From contig JAUVXD010000004.1 in NCBI GenBank assembly GCA_030603805.1, positions 1-64,000 of the forward strand: a stretch of DNA of 64,000 nucleotides, given 5' to 3'. Both the position numbers and the translations under genes were made by a program. The notes beneath the pieces were generated by a model, which saw only the letters and a program-made list of their open reading frames with translations, ran no database searches and was not told the DNA's origin. Positions 43,153 to 53,157 of this stretch are shown in pieces. This stretch comes from Acholeplasmataceae bacterium. GTDB taxonomy: Bacteria; Bacillota_I; Bacilli_A; Acholeplasmatales; Acholeplasmataceae. The first letter of the stretch is position 1. Each line of letters opens with the position of its first letter.

Positions 43153-44253
43153 TTAAATACTTAAGAAAGGTAATTCAAAGGCTTCACAAACACCTTGGCA
43201 TGTACATTGGCCATGATAGACGTTGACACCTTGCTTTAGTGCATTGGATCTGCCAATCGCAATGTCTAAGCCATAGTCTGCAATCATTAAACCATATTTT
43301 AATGTTGCATTATTTAAGGCAATGGTTGAAGTTCTTGGTACTGCACCAGGCATGTTCGCTACAGAGTAATGAATAATGCCATCTACTTCATAAGTTGGAT
43401 TGTCATGGTATGTTGCTTTTGCAACTTCAGTGGATCCACCTTGGTCGATTGCAACGTCAACAATAACACTTCCTGGTCTCATATCTTTATAATAGGCTCT
43501 CTTAATCAACTTAGGTGCTTTAGCGCCTGGAAGTAAGACCGCACTGACAACAAGATCAGATTGTTTAACAATACGTTCAATATTGTCTTGTGATGAGTAA
43601 ACCGTCTTAATGCGGTTTCCATAAATATCATCCAAATAGGTGAGCTTCTTTAAATTAATATCTAGAATCGTAACATCTGCACCTAAACCTACAAGCATCT
43701 TTAATGCACTTTCACCGACGACACCCGCACCAATAATACATGCTTTTGCTGGTTCAACACCAGGAACACCTGAAACAAGAACGCCACTACCACCAAATGG
43801 TTTTTCAAGGTATTTTGCACCTTCAATCGCACCAAGACGACCTGCAACTTCACTCATTGGTTTTAAGCAAGGTAGAGAACCATCTTCTAAGGTAATCGTT
43901 TCATAAGCGATGGATTGAGTCTTAGATGAAATGAGGGCATGTGTCAATGCTTCGTTTGCTGCAAGATGCAAATAAGTGTAGAGAATCAGTCCTTCTCTTA
44001 AATGTGGGAATTCTGATTCAAGAGGTTCTTTAACCTTAACAATCATTTCTGATGTTTTCCAAACTTCTGCAGCAGATTTAATAATTTTTGCACCTGCTTG
44101 AACATAGTCTTCATCTGTAAAGCCAGAACCAAGACCAGCACCACTTTCGACTTGAACCTGATGTCCGTGATTGATGTATTCCTTCACGCTTGAAGGTGTT
44201 AGACCTACACGAAACTCTTTGTTTTTAATCTCTTTGACTGTTCCGATAATCAT
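43153..44253 (-). CDS. ald: Alanine dehydrogenase
   Basis: A 366-residue NAD-dependent L-alanine dehydrogenase (pyruvate + NH3 + NADH). IIGTVKEIKNKEFRVGLTP is the family start with substrate-binding Arg and, further on, Lys in IVKVKEP. PMSEVAGRLGAIEGAKYLEKPFGG precedes the Rossmann motif IIGAGVVGESALKM. VDVAIDQGGSTEVA and NMPGAVPRTST complete the signature. Length is standard. In an anaerobic fermenter it could regenerate NAD by making alanine, or feed pyruvate from alanine. Confidence 0.95.
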   Translation of the reverse strand: MIIGTVKEIKNKEFRVGLTPSSVKEYINHGHQVQVESGAGLGSGFTDEDYVQAGAKIIKSAAEVWKTSEMIVKVKEPLESEFPHLREGLILYTYLHLAANEALTHALISSKTQSIAYETITLEDGSLPCLKPMSEVAGRLGAIEGAKYLEKPFGGSGVLVSGVPGVEPAKACIIGAGVVGESALKMLVGLGADVTILDINLKKLTYLDDIYGNRIKTVYSSQDNIERIVKQSDLVVSAVLLPGAKAPKLIKRAYYKDMRPGSVIVDVAIDQGGSTEVAKATYHDNPTYEVDGIIHYSVANMPGAVPRTSTIALNNATLKYGLMIADYGLDIAIGRSNALKQGVNVYHGQCTCQGVCEAFELPFLSI

Positions 44254-44330
44254 GTTTTTCTCCTTATTGAATTAATCGTGTCTTATAAATCAATTGTATC
44301 ATATTCCATGTAAAAAATTAACCCTATAAT

Positions 44331-44957
44331 TCAAGATTTTTCTTTCTGTTCTCTATAAAGAGAAAGAAACTTTTGACGCATCAAATCTTTATCTTTAAGT
44401 AGCTCATGAATCGTTTTTAAACCTTCTCTATTTATTCTGGTATCCAGCCAAAGTTTTAAGTATCCCTGAGGTCCATACTTTTCTAAAATATGGTGATACC
44501 CGCGTTCAAAATGTTCTTCAAATGAGAGTTCTGGATAATGTTTAAAACCAAATTGTGATGTTCTTTTGATGATGATATCCGGCTCAATATCACGATCTGC
44601 TTCTGCAATGATTTTGCCATATATGGATCGTGGTGGCTCCGGATTTGAAGCTCTATGGTCTTCAACAGCTTCCTTCATTAAAATCAGTTGTTCCAAGTTG
44701 AAATATGATTGTAAAATGGTATCATTAAACAAAAATAAACCACCTGTTAAATGGTGGTCAGTGCGACCAAACTGCATACCAATATCATGGTAGCATGCAA
44801 TTACATAGACCATGTCCATATCCACTTCATAATCTTTTGCAATCTCTAATGCATTATGAATGACTTTCTCAACATGATCTATTTGATGCGCTTGATCAAA
44901 TGTACGATAAATCGGAATAACTTTATGATAAAGATACGTGAGTAATGCCTTGTCCAT
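44331..44957 (-). CDS. HD-domain phosphohydrolase
   Basis: A 208-residue HD hydrolase. Metal ligands are visible as HQIDHVEKV (first His), ACYHDIGMQFG (HD pair) and EAVEDHR, EADRDIEPD (late Asp). Members act on nucleotides or small phosphoesters; the substrate is not readable here. It lies 8 bases downstream of the Nudix gene and is probably co-transcribed, so the pair may be house-cleaning enzymes. Confidence 0.85.
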   Translation of the reverse strand: MDKALLTYLYHKVIPIYRTFDQAHQIDHVEKVIHNALEIAKDYEVDMDMVYVIACYHDIGMQFGRTDHHLTGGLFLFNDTILQSYFNLEQLILMKEAVEDHRASNPEPPRSIYGKIIAEADRDIEPDIIIKRTSQFGFKHYPELSFEEHFERGYHHILEKYGPQGYLKLWLDTRINREGLKTIHELLKDKDLMRQKFLSLYREQKEKS

Positions 44958-44965
44958 GTCTAACC

Positions 44966-45379
44966 TCAGATGTTGATTTTGGCTTTTTTTGATAACGATA
45001 AAAACATTTTCCGATCACTTTTATAAGAAAGTTTTGATAAAACTTCAGAAGCATCCACCCATTGTGCATCAGCAATCTCTTCCTCTTGAGCTCTCAGTTG
45101 ATTTGTTTTAGCTCGCGCAAGAAAGTAGACGACTTCTTTGATGACGCCTTCTTTAGGATAGTATTTAGTCTGTTCCTTGATGTGTCCATAAATTTCAACA
45201 TCAAGGCCTGTTTCTTCAAAAACCTCTCTTTTGGCCGTCATTTTTTCACTTTCATTGTGTTCAACATGGCCTTTTGGAAATCCGAATCTTAACCCATACT
45301 TTTGTTGAACAAGCACAAATTGGTATTTGTCTTGTTGTTTTCTAAAGATGACAGCCCCGCAGGATTTTTCTTTGGTCAT
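44966..45379 (-). CDS. Nudix hydrolase
   Basis: A 137-residue Nudix protein. The Nudix box GHVEHNESEKMTAKREVFEETGL fits G-x5-E-x7-REUXEEXGU. The opening KEKSCGAVIFRKQ and the FPKGHVE context suggest an Ap4A hydrolase-like substrate, but this is uncertain. First gene of a two-gene operon with the HD protein. Confidence 0.9.
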   Translation of the reverse strand: MTKEKSCGAVIFRKQQDKYQFVLVQQKYGLRFGFPKGHVEHNESEKMTAKREVFEETGLDVEIYGHIKEQTKYYPKEGVIKEVVYFLARAKTNQLRAQEEEIADAQWVDASEVLSKLSYKSDRKMFLSLSKKAKINI

Positions 45380-45479
45380 GACATCACCTTCTTTTAATTG
45401 TTATTAAAAGTATATCATATCTGTTAAAAAAAAGGTTAGAAAACGATTTCATTCTTTCTTTTTTTAAGTTCAGCTTTCA

Positions 45480-45508
45480 TTGATAAAACCGGTACCATCA
45501 TGTATAAT
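45480..45508 (+). promoter_or_regulatory. Sigma-A promoter of glgAC
   Basis: TTGATA (45480-45485), 17-base spacer, TATAAT (45503-45508). Confidence 0.87.
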
Positions 45509-45548
45509 GGAATTATATAAGATGAATTTTTGTGAGGTGGATGAAGGC

Positions 45549-46976
45549 ATGAGAATATTATTCTGTAGTTCCGAAGCATTTCCATTCAGCAAAACAGGTG
45601 GATTGGCAGACATGGCTCTTTTTTTGCCTAAATCACTGATTGGACTTGGACATGAGGTTAAAATCATAACACCTTATTATAAGAGCATCGGTAAACATCA
45701 TAAGGATATGAAATTTTTAGGTTCTGCAACCATTGGTATGGGTGGGATTGAAACGATTGTGCATTATTATGAATTAATACATCAACATATATCCTATATT
45801 TTTGTTCAAAACATGCATTATTTTGAAAGAGATCAGCTCTATGGATATAACGATGATGCTGAACGATTCACTTGCTTTAGTTATGCCATTTTAGAAGGAC
45901 TTAAAGTATTTAACTATTATCCAAACATCCTTCATTTAAATGACTGGCAAACAGGCATGATTCCTTATTTACTTGATGAACATTATCGACAAAGAAATGA
46001 TGAATATTTTTCGATTCACACACTTCTAACCATTCACAATTTAGAGTATCAAGGATCATTTGACCCTTATGTTTCTAGATTCTTTAACACAGATTTCAAT
46101 TATACCTATATTCATTTTGATCGTGTTAATTTCCTTAAGGCTGGTATCGAACGTGCCACAAAGATTAACACAGTCAGTCCAACTTATAGAAATGAAGTAT
46201 TAACGAGTGAATTTGGGTTTTCACTGGATGGTGCACTACAAAAAAGACATGATGATTTTATCGGCATTTTGAATGGGATTGATGATCATGTTTTTGACCC
46301 TAAAAACGATCACTTAATTCCTGCTCATTTTGATGCTTCAAAGACTAAAGAAGGCAAGCAGAAAAACAAAGAGCATGTCTTACATCATTTTGATTTAGAT
46401 GTTGATCTCAAAACGCCACTTGTGGTTTATATTGGCAGACTTGCCACACAAAAGGGTATTAATTTAATGACAAGATCTTTAGAGGAAGTTGTGGAATATA
46501 GTGATGCACGGTTTGTTCTGATGGGTTCAGGCAATGATTCTTATCAAGACTATTTCCGTTATTTATCCTTTAAGTATCCTAGAAAAGTTGGACACTATAT
46601 TGGCTTTAATGAAGAAATCGCACATCAACTTTATGCAGGCAGTGACTTATTTTTAATGCCGAGTAGGTTTGAGCCTTGTGGGCTTGGGCAAATGATTGCG
46701 ATGCGTTATGGCTCACTGCCCATTGTTAGAGAAACGGGAGGACTTAAAGATACTGTCATCCCTTATAATCAATATACAGGTGAGGGCACAGGATTTAGCT
46801 TTGCTAATTATGATGCTTATGAGTTTAAAGAAAAGTTGTTTGAAGCCATCAAGGTTTATCAAGAACAACCCAAAGCATTTAACAAACTAGTCAAACAAGC
46901 GATGAAACAAGATTATAGTCTTAAAAAAATGGCTGATGCATACGAATCACTATATCAAAGAATACTGGGAGTGTAA
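45549..46976 (+). CDS. glgA: Glycogen synthase
   Basis: A 475-residue GT5 enzyme extending alpha-1,4-glucan from ADP-glucose. The N-terminal KTGGLADM binds ADP-glucose (KxGGL), and [24 protein letters not shown] and the C-terminal [29 protein letters not shown] are classic GlgA blocks. I chose the ATG at 45549 with GAGGTGG upstream; the length then matches the family exactly. glgC follows 5 bases later. Branching enzyme, phosphorylase and debranching genes are not in the window. Confidence 0.95.
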   Translation: MRILFCSSEAFPFSKTGGLADMALFLPKSLIGLGHEVKIITPYYKSIGKHHKDMKFLGSATIGMGGIETIVHYYELIHQHISYIFVQNMHYFERDQLYGYNDDAERFTCFSYAILEGLKVFNYYPNILHLNDWQTGMIPYLLDEHYRQRNDEYFSIHTLLTIHNLEYQGSFDPYVSRFFNTDFNYTYIHFDRVNFLKAGIERATKINTVSPTYRNEVLTSEFGFSLDGALQKRHDDFIGILNGIDDHVFDPKNDHLIPAHFDASKTKEGKQKNKEHVLHHFDLDVDLKTPLVVYIGRLATQKGINLMTRSLEEVVEYSDARFVLMGSGNDSYQDYFRYLSFKYPRKVGHYIGFNEEIAHQLYAGSDLFLMPSRFEPCGLGQMIAMRYGSLPIVRETGGLKDTVIPYNQYTGEGTGFSFANYDAYEFKEKLFEAIKVYQEQPKAFNKLVKQAMKQDYSLKKMADAYESLYQRILGV

Positions 46977-46981
46977 CATTT

Positions 46982-48211
46982 ATGGAAACTTTAGCATTAA
47001 TCTTAGCTGGTGGCAAAGGAACAAGACTTGACATTTTGTCCCAAAGACGCAGTAAACCTGCCATGCCTTTTGCAGGCAAATTTAGAATCATCGATTTTAC
47101 ATTAAGTAATTGTGTTCAATCCAATATTTATGATATTGGAATTTTGACTCAGTATCTTCCACTTTCCTTAAATGAACATATTGGTAGTGGAAAACCTTGG
47201 GATTTAGATAGAAGAGATTCCGGCGTGACATTACTTCAACCTCATAACTACTGGTATTTAGGGACTGCTGATGCCGTCTTGAAAAATCTTGAGTTCATTG
47301 AAAGAAGAGAACCGAAGTATGTGTTAATTCTTTCTGGTGATCACATCTATAAAATGGATTATCGTAAAATGATTGAAGTTCATAAACAAAAGAAAGCTAG
47401 ACTCACCATCGCCACTCAGCCCGTTCCTCAAAAGGAAGTTTCAAGATTTGGCATTATGTCCATCAACGCTGATGGAGAAATCGTTGAGTTCCAAGAAAAA
47501 CCAAAGACATCTAAATCCAATTTGGCATCGATGGGTATTTACTTATTTGATTTCGATTTATTAAAAAAGGTTTTACTCGATATTAAGCAAGAAGATTTAG
47601 ATTTTGGAAAACACATTATCCCTCATCTCATCGAATCCACAGAAAAGGAAGTTTATGCTTACCGTTTTGAAGATTATTGGATGGATGTAGGTACTTATGA
47701 TTCTTATTTGGATACGAATCTCGCGATGACTAAAGATTTTACTGAACTCGATCTTTATGATCCAACTTGGAAAGTATTTACAAAGAGTGAAGATTTACCT
47801 CCAGTTAAGGTAGGCAGCTCTGCTTCAATTCAAAACTCACTGGTTTCTAATGGGTGCGTCATTGAAGGTACAGTTATCAATTCTGTCCTAAGCCCAGGTG
47901 TTCGTGTCGGTAAAGGATCGATTATTAAAGATTCTGTCATTTTAAATAATGTCATTATTAGTACAGATGTCAAAATTGACCGTTGTATCATCGATAAGAA
48001 AGTGACTGTCGGTCGAAATGCTGTGATTGGTTATGGTTCTGAGGATTATACACCGAATGTTTTAAAACCAGATTTGTTATCATCAGGAATCACAGTCATT
48101 GAAAAAAGAACGATTGTCCCTGGATTTTCTAAAATTGGCAGAAATTGCCGTATCTTTAAAACAGGAATATTTGATTCTCTTGAAGTAAAGAGTGGTTCAA
48201 CATTGGAGTAA
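46982..48211 (+). CDS. glgC: Glucose-1-phosphate adenylyltransferase
   Basis: A 409-residue ADP-glucose pyrophosphorylase. [34 protein letters not shown] is the nucleotide-binding start, [11 protein letters not shown] and [10 protein letters not shown] the sugar-nucleotide region, FQEKP the substrate Lys, and [11 protein letters not shown] follows. The C-terminal third has left-handed beta-helix hexapeptide repeats. It supplies ADP-glucose to glgA upstream. A bidirectional terminator closes the operon. Confidence 0.95.
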   Translation: METLALILAGGKGTRLDILSQRRSKPAMPFAGKFRIIDFTLSNCVQSNIYDIGILTQYLPLSLNEHIGSGKPWDLDRRDSGVTLLQPHNYWYLGTADAVLKNLEFIERREPKYVLILSGDHIYKMDYRKMIEVHKQKKARLTIATQPVPQKEVSRFGIMSINADGEIVEFQEKPKTSKSNLASMGIYLFDFDLLKKVLLDIKQEDLDFGKHIIPHLIESTEKEVYAYRFEDYWMDVGTYDSYLDTNLAMTKDFTELDLYDPTWKVFTKSEDLPPVKVGSSASIQNSLVSNGCVIEGTVINSVLSPGVRVGKGSIIKDSVILNNVIISTDVKIDRCIIDKKVTVGRNAVIGYGSEDYTPNVLKPDLLSSGITVIEKRTIVPGFSKIGRNCRIFKTGIFDSLEVKSGSTLE

Positions 48212-48222
48212 ATTAAAAAAAT

Positions 48223-48254
48223 AAACTGGGATATCTTTCCTTCCCAGTTTTTTT
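48223..48254. terminator. Bidirectional terminator after glgC
   Basis: AAACTGGGA (48223-48231) and TCCCAGTTT (48242-48250), with T-run to the right and A-run to the left. Confidence 0.9.
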
Positions 48255-48255
48255 G

Positions 48256-49062
48256 TTAAACATGCTTTTTAACTAAAACTTTCGCATTCAAGTTCAGTTT
48301 GGATATGCCAATTCGAACCATTAAGATGATATAAGCCACCAAAGAGAATCCAAAGATGTAAATCATCAAAAAGACGATATGCGGAACAAGTGGTTGAAAT
48401 AGTGATAAGACCGGTATCCCGTTTTCGTATAAGTGATTAATGAAAAACATGTTAAAGGTACCTTCTTGAATCCAAGTATTATGAATAAAATTCATAACCA
48501 TGGCAATTACTACCAAACATGTAAAAACGAGACTAGCTTTTAATATCGTTTTAGATTCGAGTTTAACCTGATGTACGAGTAGACCAAAGCCCATAATCGC
48601 CATCCCACCATGATGAATCATGGTTTGCATATTAATGCCTAAAGTTCTTACAAAGACGGTTTCAGGGTAGAGCATCACCGCAAGACCAGCGAAAAAGCCA
48701 AATGTTGCTAAAAACGAAATTAAATATGTTCTAAGTTTATTGTTTTTTGTTAGTCCTGCAACAAGAGAAACATACATCGGTGTTGAGCAAAACTGAAATG
48801 GGAATGCATACCATTGATAAGCACTTGCTTGATATGTAAAAATGACTTGTTTATAGACTTCAAATACAAGTAAGACACATGCATAGACGACTAAAGTTTT
48901 CTTTAATTTATCTTCACTGATTCTTTTAAACCGAATAACAACAATCACCATACCGATTACCATCAGTGCCAGTGATATATAGTGAAACCAACCTGATTTG
49001 AGACTGCCCCATGGATTAGGTTGTCGCATTTGAGTGTTTAAAAATTCTAAAAGTGTGTTCAT
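48256..49062 (-). CDS. YwaF-like (TIGR02206-type) integral membrane protein
   Basis: A 268-residue protein with about seven transmembrane helices and no large soluble part. WYAFPFQFCSTPMYVSL and HHGGMAIMGFGLLVHQ match the YwaF/TIGR02206 family of unknown function. The ATG at 49062 lies 7 T's after an AAGGGGG ribosome site. That site is half of a terminator stem (next entry), which makes its expression unusual. Confidence 0.75.
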   Translation of the reverse strand: MNTLLEFLNTQMRQPNPWGSLKSGWFHYISLALMVIGMVIVVIRFKRISEDKLKKTLVVYACVLLVFEVYKQVIFTYQASAYQWYAFPFQFCSTPMYVSLVAGLTKNNKLRTYLISFLATFGFFAGLAVMLYPETVFVRTLGINMQTMIHHGGMAIMGFGLLVHQVKLESKTILKASLVFTCLVVIAMVMNFIHNTWIQEGTFNMFFINHLYENGIPVLSLFQPLVPHIVFLMIYIFGFSLVAYIILMVRIGISKLNLNAKVLVKKHV

Positions 49063-49116
49063 AAAAAAATCCCCCTTAGGTGGTACTGTCATTGATTATA
49101 GCACCATTGGGGGATT
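49063..49116 (-). terminator. Terminator with a nested promoter, directly before the YwaF-like gene
   Basis: Read on the minus strand AATCCCCC (49116-49109) pairs with GGGGGATT (49075-49068), with inner GGTG/CACC pairing. Seven T's and the ATG follow at once. The stem contains the AAGGGGG ribosome site. The loop contains TGCTATAAT, an extended -10 (TATAAT at 49095-49100). Read-through RNA from the ABC operon would be terminated, whereas RNA started in the loop would lack the left arm and keep a free ribosome site. Confidence 0.75.
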
Positions 49117-49164
49117 TTGTGTCTGATTAAAGATAACTTACATAAAAATACAGATGAGATACCG

Positions 49165-49989
49165 TTACACGATTTCTCGTTTTCTAAAACGTATGAAACT
49201 ATAGACTAAAACACATAGTGTTAAACCTAAAAAGATATAGAAATTTGTTCGATCAAAAGCATGTCCATCCTTAAACCAACCTACTGGTTCTGTAAATGTG
49301 TAAGGAGAAAGATACTTTAAGAGTTTGAGATAGGTGTTATTGGTTGCAAAGGCAAGCATGGTAAAAATATAGAGTGGGAAAGGAATTAAAATAGCAATTA
49401 AACTGGATTGATTAGGTTTAAGGGTAAGTGCTAAACCCATTGATAAATAAGCAATCATTAAAAACATCACATAATCAAAAAGACCAAAACGCCAAAGTTC
49501 AGCGATATTCTCACTGGGTGAAACAAAGAGAAATCCTAAATGAACAGCTCCAATTTGAATCGCTGTAAAGATGAATAGTGCGATGGCTACATGGATGATC
49601 TTGGAAAAAAGTAATGTAAATCTTGAGATTGGAAGGACATGGATCACTTCAATGGTCTTTTCTTTTTCATCTTTATTGATGATTGAAAAACCTAAAATTG
49701 CAGCATAGATTCCACCTAAAAGTTGCAAAAATAGTGCACCTTCAGTTGCGAAATATTCAATACCGTTATCTGGAATGCCTCCAAAAACCTCAAGCAAGCC
49801 TACAAAACCTGAATTGATGCTTTCTAAATACTCTAACATATCTGAAAGTGCATCCATCATATCTTGTACCATCGGATAAATCATGATCACTAAAAATAGA
49901 GAAAGTCCTAATGAGATAGACCAAACTAAAAGTCCTTTTAAATTTCTTTTAAATTCGAGTTTAAGAAGGGTTAGAGATAAGAGTTTCAT
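49165..49989 (-). CDS. ABC-2 type transporter permease
   Basis: A 274-residue membrane protein with six hydrophobic segments. The first follows a basic start (KLEFKRNLKGLLVWSI). The middle GFSIINKDEKEKTIEVIHVLPISR is the ABC-2 segment that contacts the ATPase. The start overlaps the ATPase stop by 4 bases. Exporters of this class handle peptides, antibiotics or lipids; there is no hint of the substrate. Confidence 0.85.
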   Translation of the reverse strand: MKLLSLTLLKLEFKRNLKGLLVWSISLGLSLFLVIMIYPMVQDMMDALSDMLEYLESINSGFVGLLEVFGGIPDNGIEYFATEGALFLQLLGGIYAAILGFSIINKDEKEKTIEVIHVLPISRFTLLFSKIIHVAIALFIFTAIQIGAVHLGFLFVSPSENIAELWRFGLFDYVMFLMIAYLSMGLALTLKPNQSSLIAILIPFPLYIFTMLAFATNNTYLKLLKYLSPYTFTEPVGWFKDGHAFDRTNFYIFLGLTLCVLVYSFIRFRKREIV

Positions 49990-50855
49990 GATTTGACCTC
50001 CTTCTCATAATAAATAGCAAAAAGCTCTGATAAATCAATATTTCTTAAGATGAAATCCTTAAATTTATATTGTGCAACATATGATAACAATAAATTAATG
50101 TCACCTTGATAGGTGTAATGACTATAGCCATTGTCATCTTTTAAGTAAGTAAGTCCATCGATTCTTAAATTTTGATAATTGGGCATGACCATTAACCTTT
50201 TGTGTTCTTCTTTTCGAATATCTTCCATGGACTTAGTAAAGATGATGATGCCATCTTTAATTAAAGCGACTCGATCACACACTCTTTCAATCTCACTTAA
50301 AACATGACTGGATAATAAAATGGTTGCCCCTTTAGTTTTGGCATCTTGCAATATCTCAATGAATCTTGATTGAATCAGTGGATCAAGACCTGACGTAGGT
50401 TCATCTAATATCAGGAGTTTAGGTTGGTGCATGAGTGCAACCACAATACCGATTTTTTTCTTATTTCCAAAAGATAGAGCACCAAATTTTTTATCTAAAT
50501 CAATATCGAGTCTTTCAATCAAAAAATCAATATAAACTTGATCAGCATGTCTCATTTTTTTGAAAAAACTGATGATATCTTTGACTTTAAGTTCATTGAA
50601 GAAAAAGGATTCACTGGGCATATAGCCAATGTCTTTATTTAAGTGATGATTACCTATTGTAACAGGTTCATCAAAGATGAATGCATCTCCATCGGTAAGT
50701 TCTAAAAGTCCCAGAAGAACACGTATCAACGTTGTTTTTCCTGCACCATTGGGTCCAACAAAGCCAAAAATTTCTCCAGGATTAACCTGAAGTGTCACAT
50801 CTTCAATACCTCTTGATGAACCATAATATTTTTTTGCATTATAGACTTTGATCAT
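49986..50855 (-). CDS. ABC transporter ATP-binding protein
   Basis: A 289-residue ATPase. Walker A is GPNGAGKTT, and Walker B LLILDEPTSGLD is followed by the D-loop. The switch His is in LLSSHVLSEIE. The signature is LSFGNKKKIGIV, the lysine-rich form seen in BcrA-type exporters instead of LSGGQ. A further 70 residues form a C-terminal domain. It works with the permease immediately downstream. It is 8 bases after recD2, so the three genes may share a transcript. Confidence 0.9.
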   Translation of the reverse strand: MIKVYNAKKYYGSSRGIEDVTLQVNPGEIFGFVGPNGAGKTTLIRVLLGLLELTDGDAFIFDEPVTIGNHHLNKDIGYMPSESFFFNELKVKDIISFFKKMRHADQVYIDFLIERLDIDLDKKFGALSFGNKKKIGIVVALMHQPKLLILDEPTSGLDPLIQSRFIEILQDAKTKGATILLSSHVLSEIERVCDRVALIKDGIIIFTKSMEDIRKEEHKRLMVMPNYQNLRIDGLTYLKDDNGYSHYTYQGDINLLLSYVAQYKFKDFILRNIDLSELFAIYYEKEVKS

Positions 50856-50863
50856 AGATTTAC

Positions 50864-53083
50864 CTACATGAAATCATAAGGAGATAATTCATCAAGTGAT
50901 GCTTCATCTACCTCTTTCTGTTTTATTTCGTTATTGAGTCTTAGCGCTAGGGTTGTCTGTCTTTTTTCTGATAAATGATTCGCAGCATAAATAAGTAAAT
51001 TCATATCTCCTAAAATAATCAAAAACTTTTTAGCGCGTGTGATTGCTGTATAAATTAATTCTTTTTTGAGCATATGAAGATATGCTTTAATCATAGGCAT
51101 GATCACTATTTTGTATTCACTACCTTGGGATTTGTGTATACTCACGGCATATGCTAAATTGAGTTCATCTAAGGATCCTTTGTCATACATGACATCATTA
51201 TCGTCAAAGCTCACAATCATATAAGATTCATCCTGATGATTGGTTCTAATGGCTTTCACGATGCCAATATCGCCATTCATGATGAGTCGTTCAGGGTCAT
51301 TGACTAATTGAATCACCTTATCACCGACATAATAAGTCTTATCACCATAAGTCATTTTTTCATTTCGATTGGTGTTGAAGGTTTCCTGTAGTACTCTATT
51401 CAAACTATCAATGCCTAAATCACCTTTGTACATCGGAGCGAGTACTTGAATGTCATCAATCATCGAATACCCTTCATGAAGTGCACCTTGAATCTGCTTA
51501 ATGATAACTTCTTTAATTTTATCTTGATGTGCACGATAAAGGTAAACATCTTGGTCACTCATTAAATCTTCATGAGATAACTCTTGGAGATTGACATGAC
51601 GTGCAAGTGTGATAATTTTTGAATCTTTTGCTTGACGGTGGATTTCATTAAGTCTAACTGTTGGAATGACTTTAGAGTCAATCAAATCTGCGAGGACTTG
51701 TCCTGGACCGACACTTGGCAATTGATCCACATCCCCAACAATCACGACTTGAGAACCTGGTTTAATCGCAGAAAATAGTTGTTTAGCTAAAAAGATATCA
51801 ATCATCGATGCTTCATCAATAATAATTAAATCTTGTGGCATTTGATGATGCTCATCATAGGTAAACTCACCGTCATAATTATAGCCCAAGTGACGATGGA
51901 TGGTTTTTGCATCCATGTCAAGTAATTCTTTCATGCGTTTAGCTGCTCTGCCGGTAGGCGCCATGAGTGCTATTTTTTCATAGATGATTGGATTTTTATA
52001 ATTGAGTTTGTAAAAAATACGATAGACTTCAAGAAGACCATCAATGATGGTTGTTTTACCAGTCCCAGGACCACCTGTGATGATACTCATTGGATGCGTG
52101 AGTGCTGTTAAAATCGCCTTTTTTTGAACGGATGTATATTGGATATTTTTTTGAATTTCAACGGCATCGAGTAGTGTTTCTAAATATGCTGGATTAGGGA
52201 CATTAAAAGGATAGAAGTTGATTTTTAAGAGATCATCTGCGAGATGAATTTCAGTTACATATGAAAGACTTAAATAGTATCTTTCATCTTCGATAATGAG
52301 TTTCTTTTCCTCGAGTAAAGCATCAATGGCATCACTTATGCTGATGTCACTTCCTAAAACTTGTTCTGCATAAGATTTGAGTTGAGATTCATTTAAATAA
52401 AGATCGCCATTTTGATAGGCAATATACTGCATCGCATAAATGATGGCTGCTTTTAATCTTCTAGGATCCTCTTTTGAAAATCCGAGTTTACTTGCAATTT
52501 CATCAGCTTTGATAAATCCTATACCTTCAATATCATCAATCAGGCGATAAGGATTTTCTTCTAATTTTTCAAGTGTCAGCATTTGATATTTACTTAAGAG
52601 TTTCATCGCAAGTTTTCCAGATAACTCATATCCGTAAAGAGCAACCAAGATGTGTTCATGCATTTGATTTTCAATGAGTTGTTGGTAAAACTTTTCGATT
52701 CGAATGGCGGATAAACCAACTTGTTTCAAAAGACTTTTATCTTCTGTTATTTTTTTTATGGCATCAAGTCCAAGAACTTCCACAATTTTTTCAGCTGTTT
52801 TAGGTCCAATCCCATGAAAAAAAGAGCTCGATAAATAACTGACTAACCCTGAAGCACTTTGATCCTCGCATTTTTTAAAAGTATCAACTTTGAACTGATC
52901 GCCATAGCTTTGATGTTTGACCCAAGAGCCACTAAACTCATAGACCATATCTTCACTTACAATAGGAAAATAGCCGACAATGGTCACCGTTTCTCTATCT
53001 TCAGTGATGATGCGTGCAATAGAGTAACTATTTTCATCGTTATGAAATACATAGTTTTTGACTCTGCCTTTGATGCTTTCCAT
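50864..53083 (-). CDS. recD2: ATP-dependent 5'-3' DNA helicase RecD2
   Basis: A 739-residue SF1B helicase of the RecD2/YrrC type. The N-terminal part has an OB-like start (IKGRVKNYVFHNDENSYSIARI) and helix-hairpin-helix units (FFHGIGPKTAEKIVEVLG, IEGIGFIKADEIASKLG). The motor domain has Walker A GGPGTGKTTI near residue 340, DEASM (motif II), GDVDQLPSVGPGQV (motif III) and a C-terminal SIHKSQGSEY with ITRAKKFL. It acts in DNA repair and replication. Full length and intact. Confidence 0.93.
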   Translation of the reverse strand: MESIKGRVKNYVFHNDENSYSIARIITEDRETVTIVGYFPIVSEDMVYEFSGSWVKHQSYGDQFKVDTFKKCEDQSASGLVSYLSSSFFHGIGPKTAEKIVEVLGLDAIKKITEDKSLLKQVGLSAIRIEKFYQQLIENQMHEHILVALYGYELSGKLAMKLLSKYQMLTLEKLEENPYRLIDDIEGIGFIKADEIASKLGFSKEDPRRLKAAIIYAMQYIAYQNGDLYLNESQLKSYAEQVLGSDISISDAIDALLEEKKLIIEDERYYLSLSYVTEIHLADDLLKINFYPFNVPNPAYLETLLDAVEIQKNIQYTSVQKKAILTALTHPMSIITGGPGTGKTTIIDGLLEVYRIFYKLNYKNPIIYEKIALMAPTGRAAKRMKELLDMDAKTIHRHLGYNYDGEFTYDEHHQMPQDLIIIDEASMIDIFLAKQLFSAIKPGSQVVIVGDVDQLPSVGPGQVLADLIDSKVIPTVRLNEIHRQAKDSKIITLARHVNLQELSHEDLMSDQDVYLYRAHQDKIKEVIIKQIQGALHEGYSMIDDIQVLAPMYKGDLGIDSLNRVLQETFNTNRNEKMTYGDKTYYVGDKVIQLVNDPERLIMNGDIGIVKAIRTNHQDESYMIVSFDDNDVMYDKGSLDELNLAYAVSIHKSQGSEYKIVIMPMIKAYLHMLKKELIYTAITRAKKFLIILGDMNLLIYAANHLSEKRQTTLALRLNNEIKQKEVDEASLDELSPYDFM

Positions 53084-53132
53084 AGTTTCTCCTTAACACA
53101 CGTTTACTTAAATTATACCACTTCACTGAATG

Positions 53133-53157
53133 AAAAAAAAGGAACAAGAGTTCCTTT
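53133..53157 (-). terminator. Terminator of the nadD-nadE-mnmA operon
   Basis: AAAGGAAC and GTTCCTTT with a four-base loop, followed on the minus strand by eight T's. It overlaps the mnmA stop. Confidence 0.87.
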
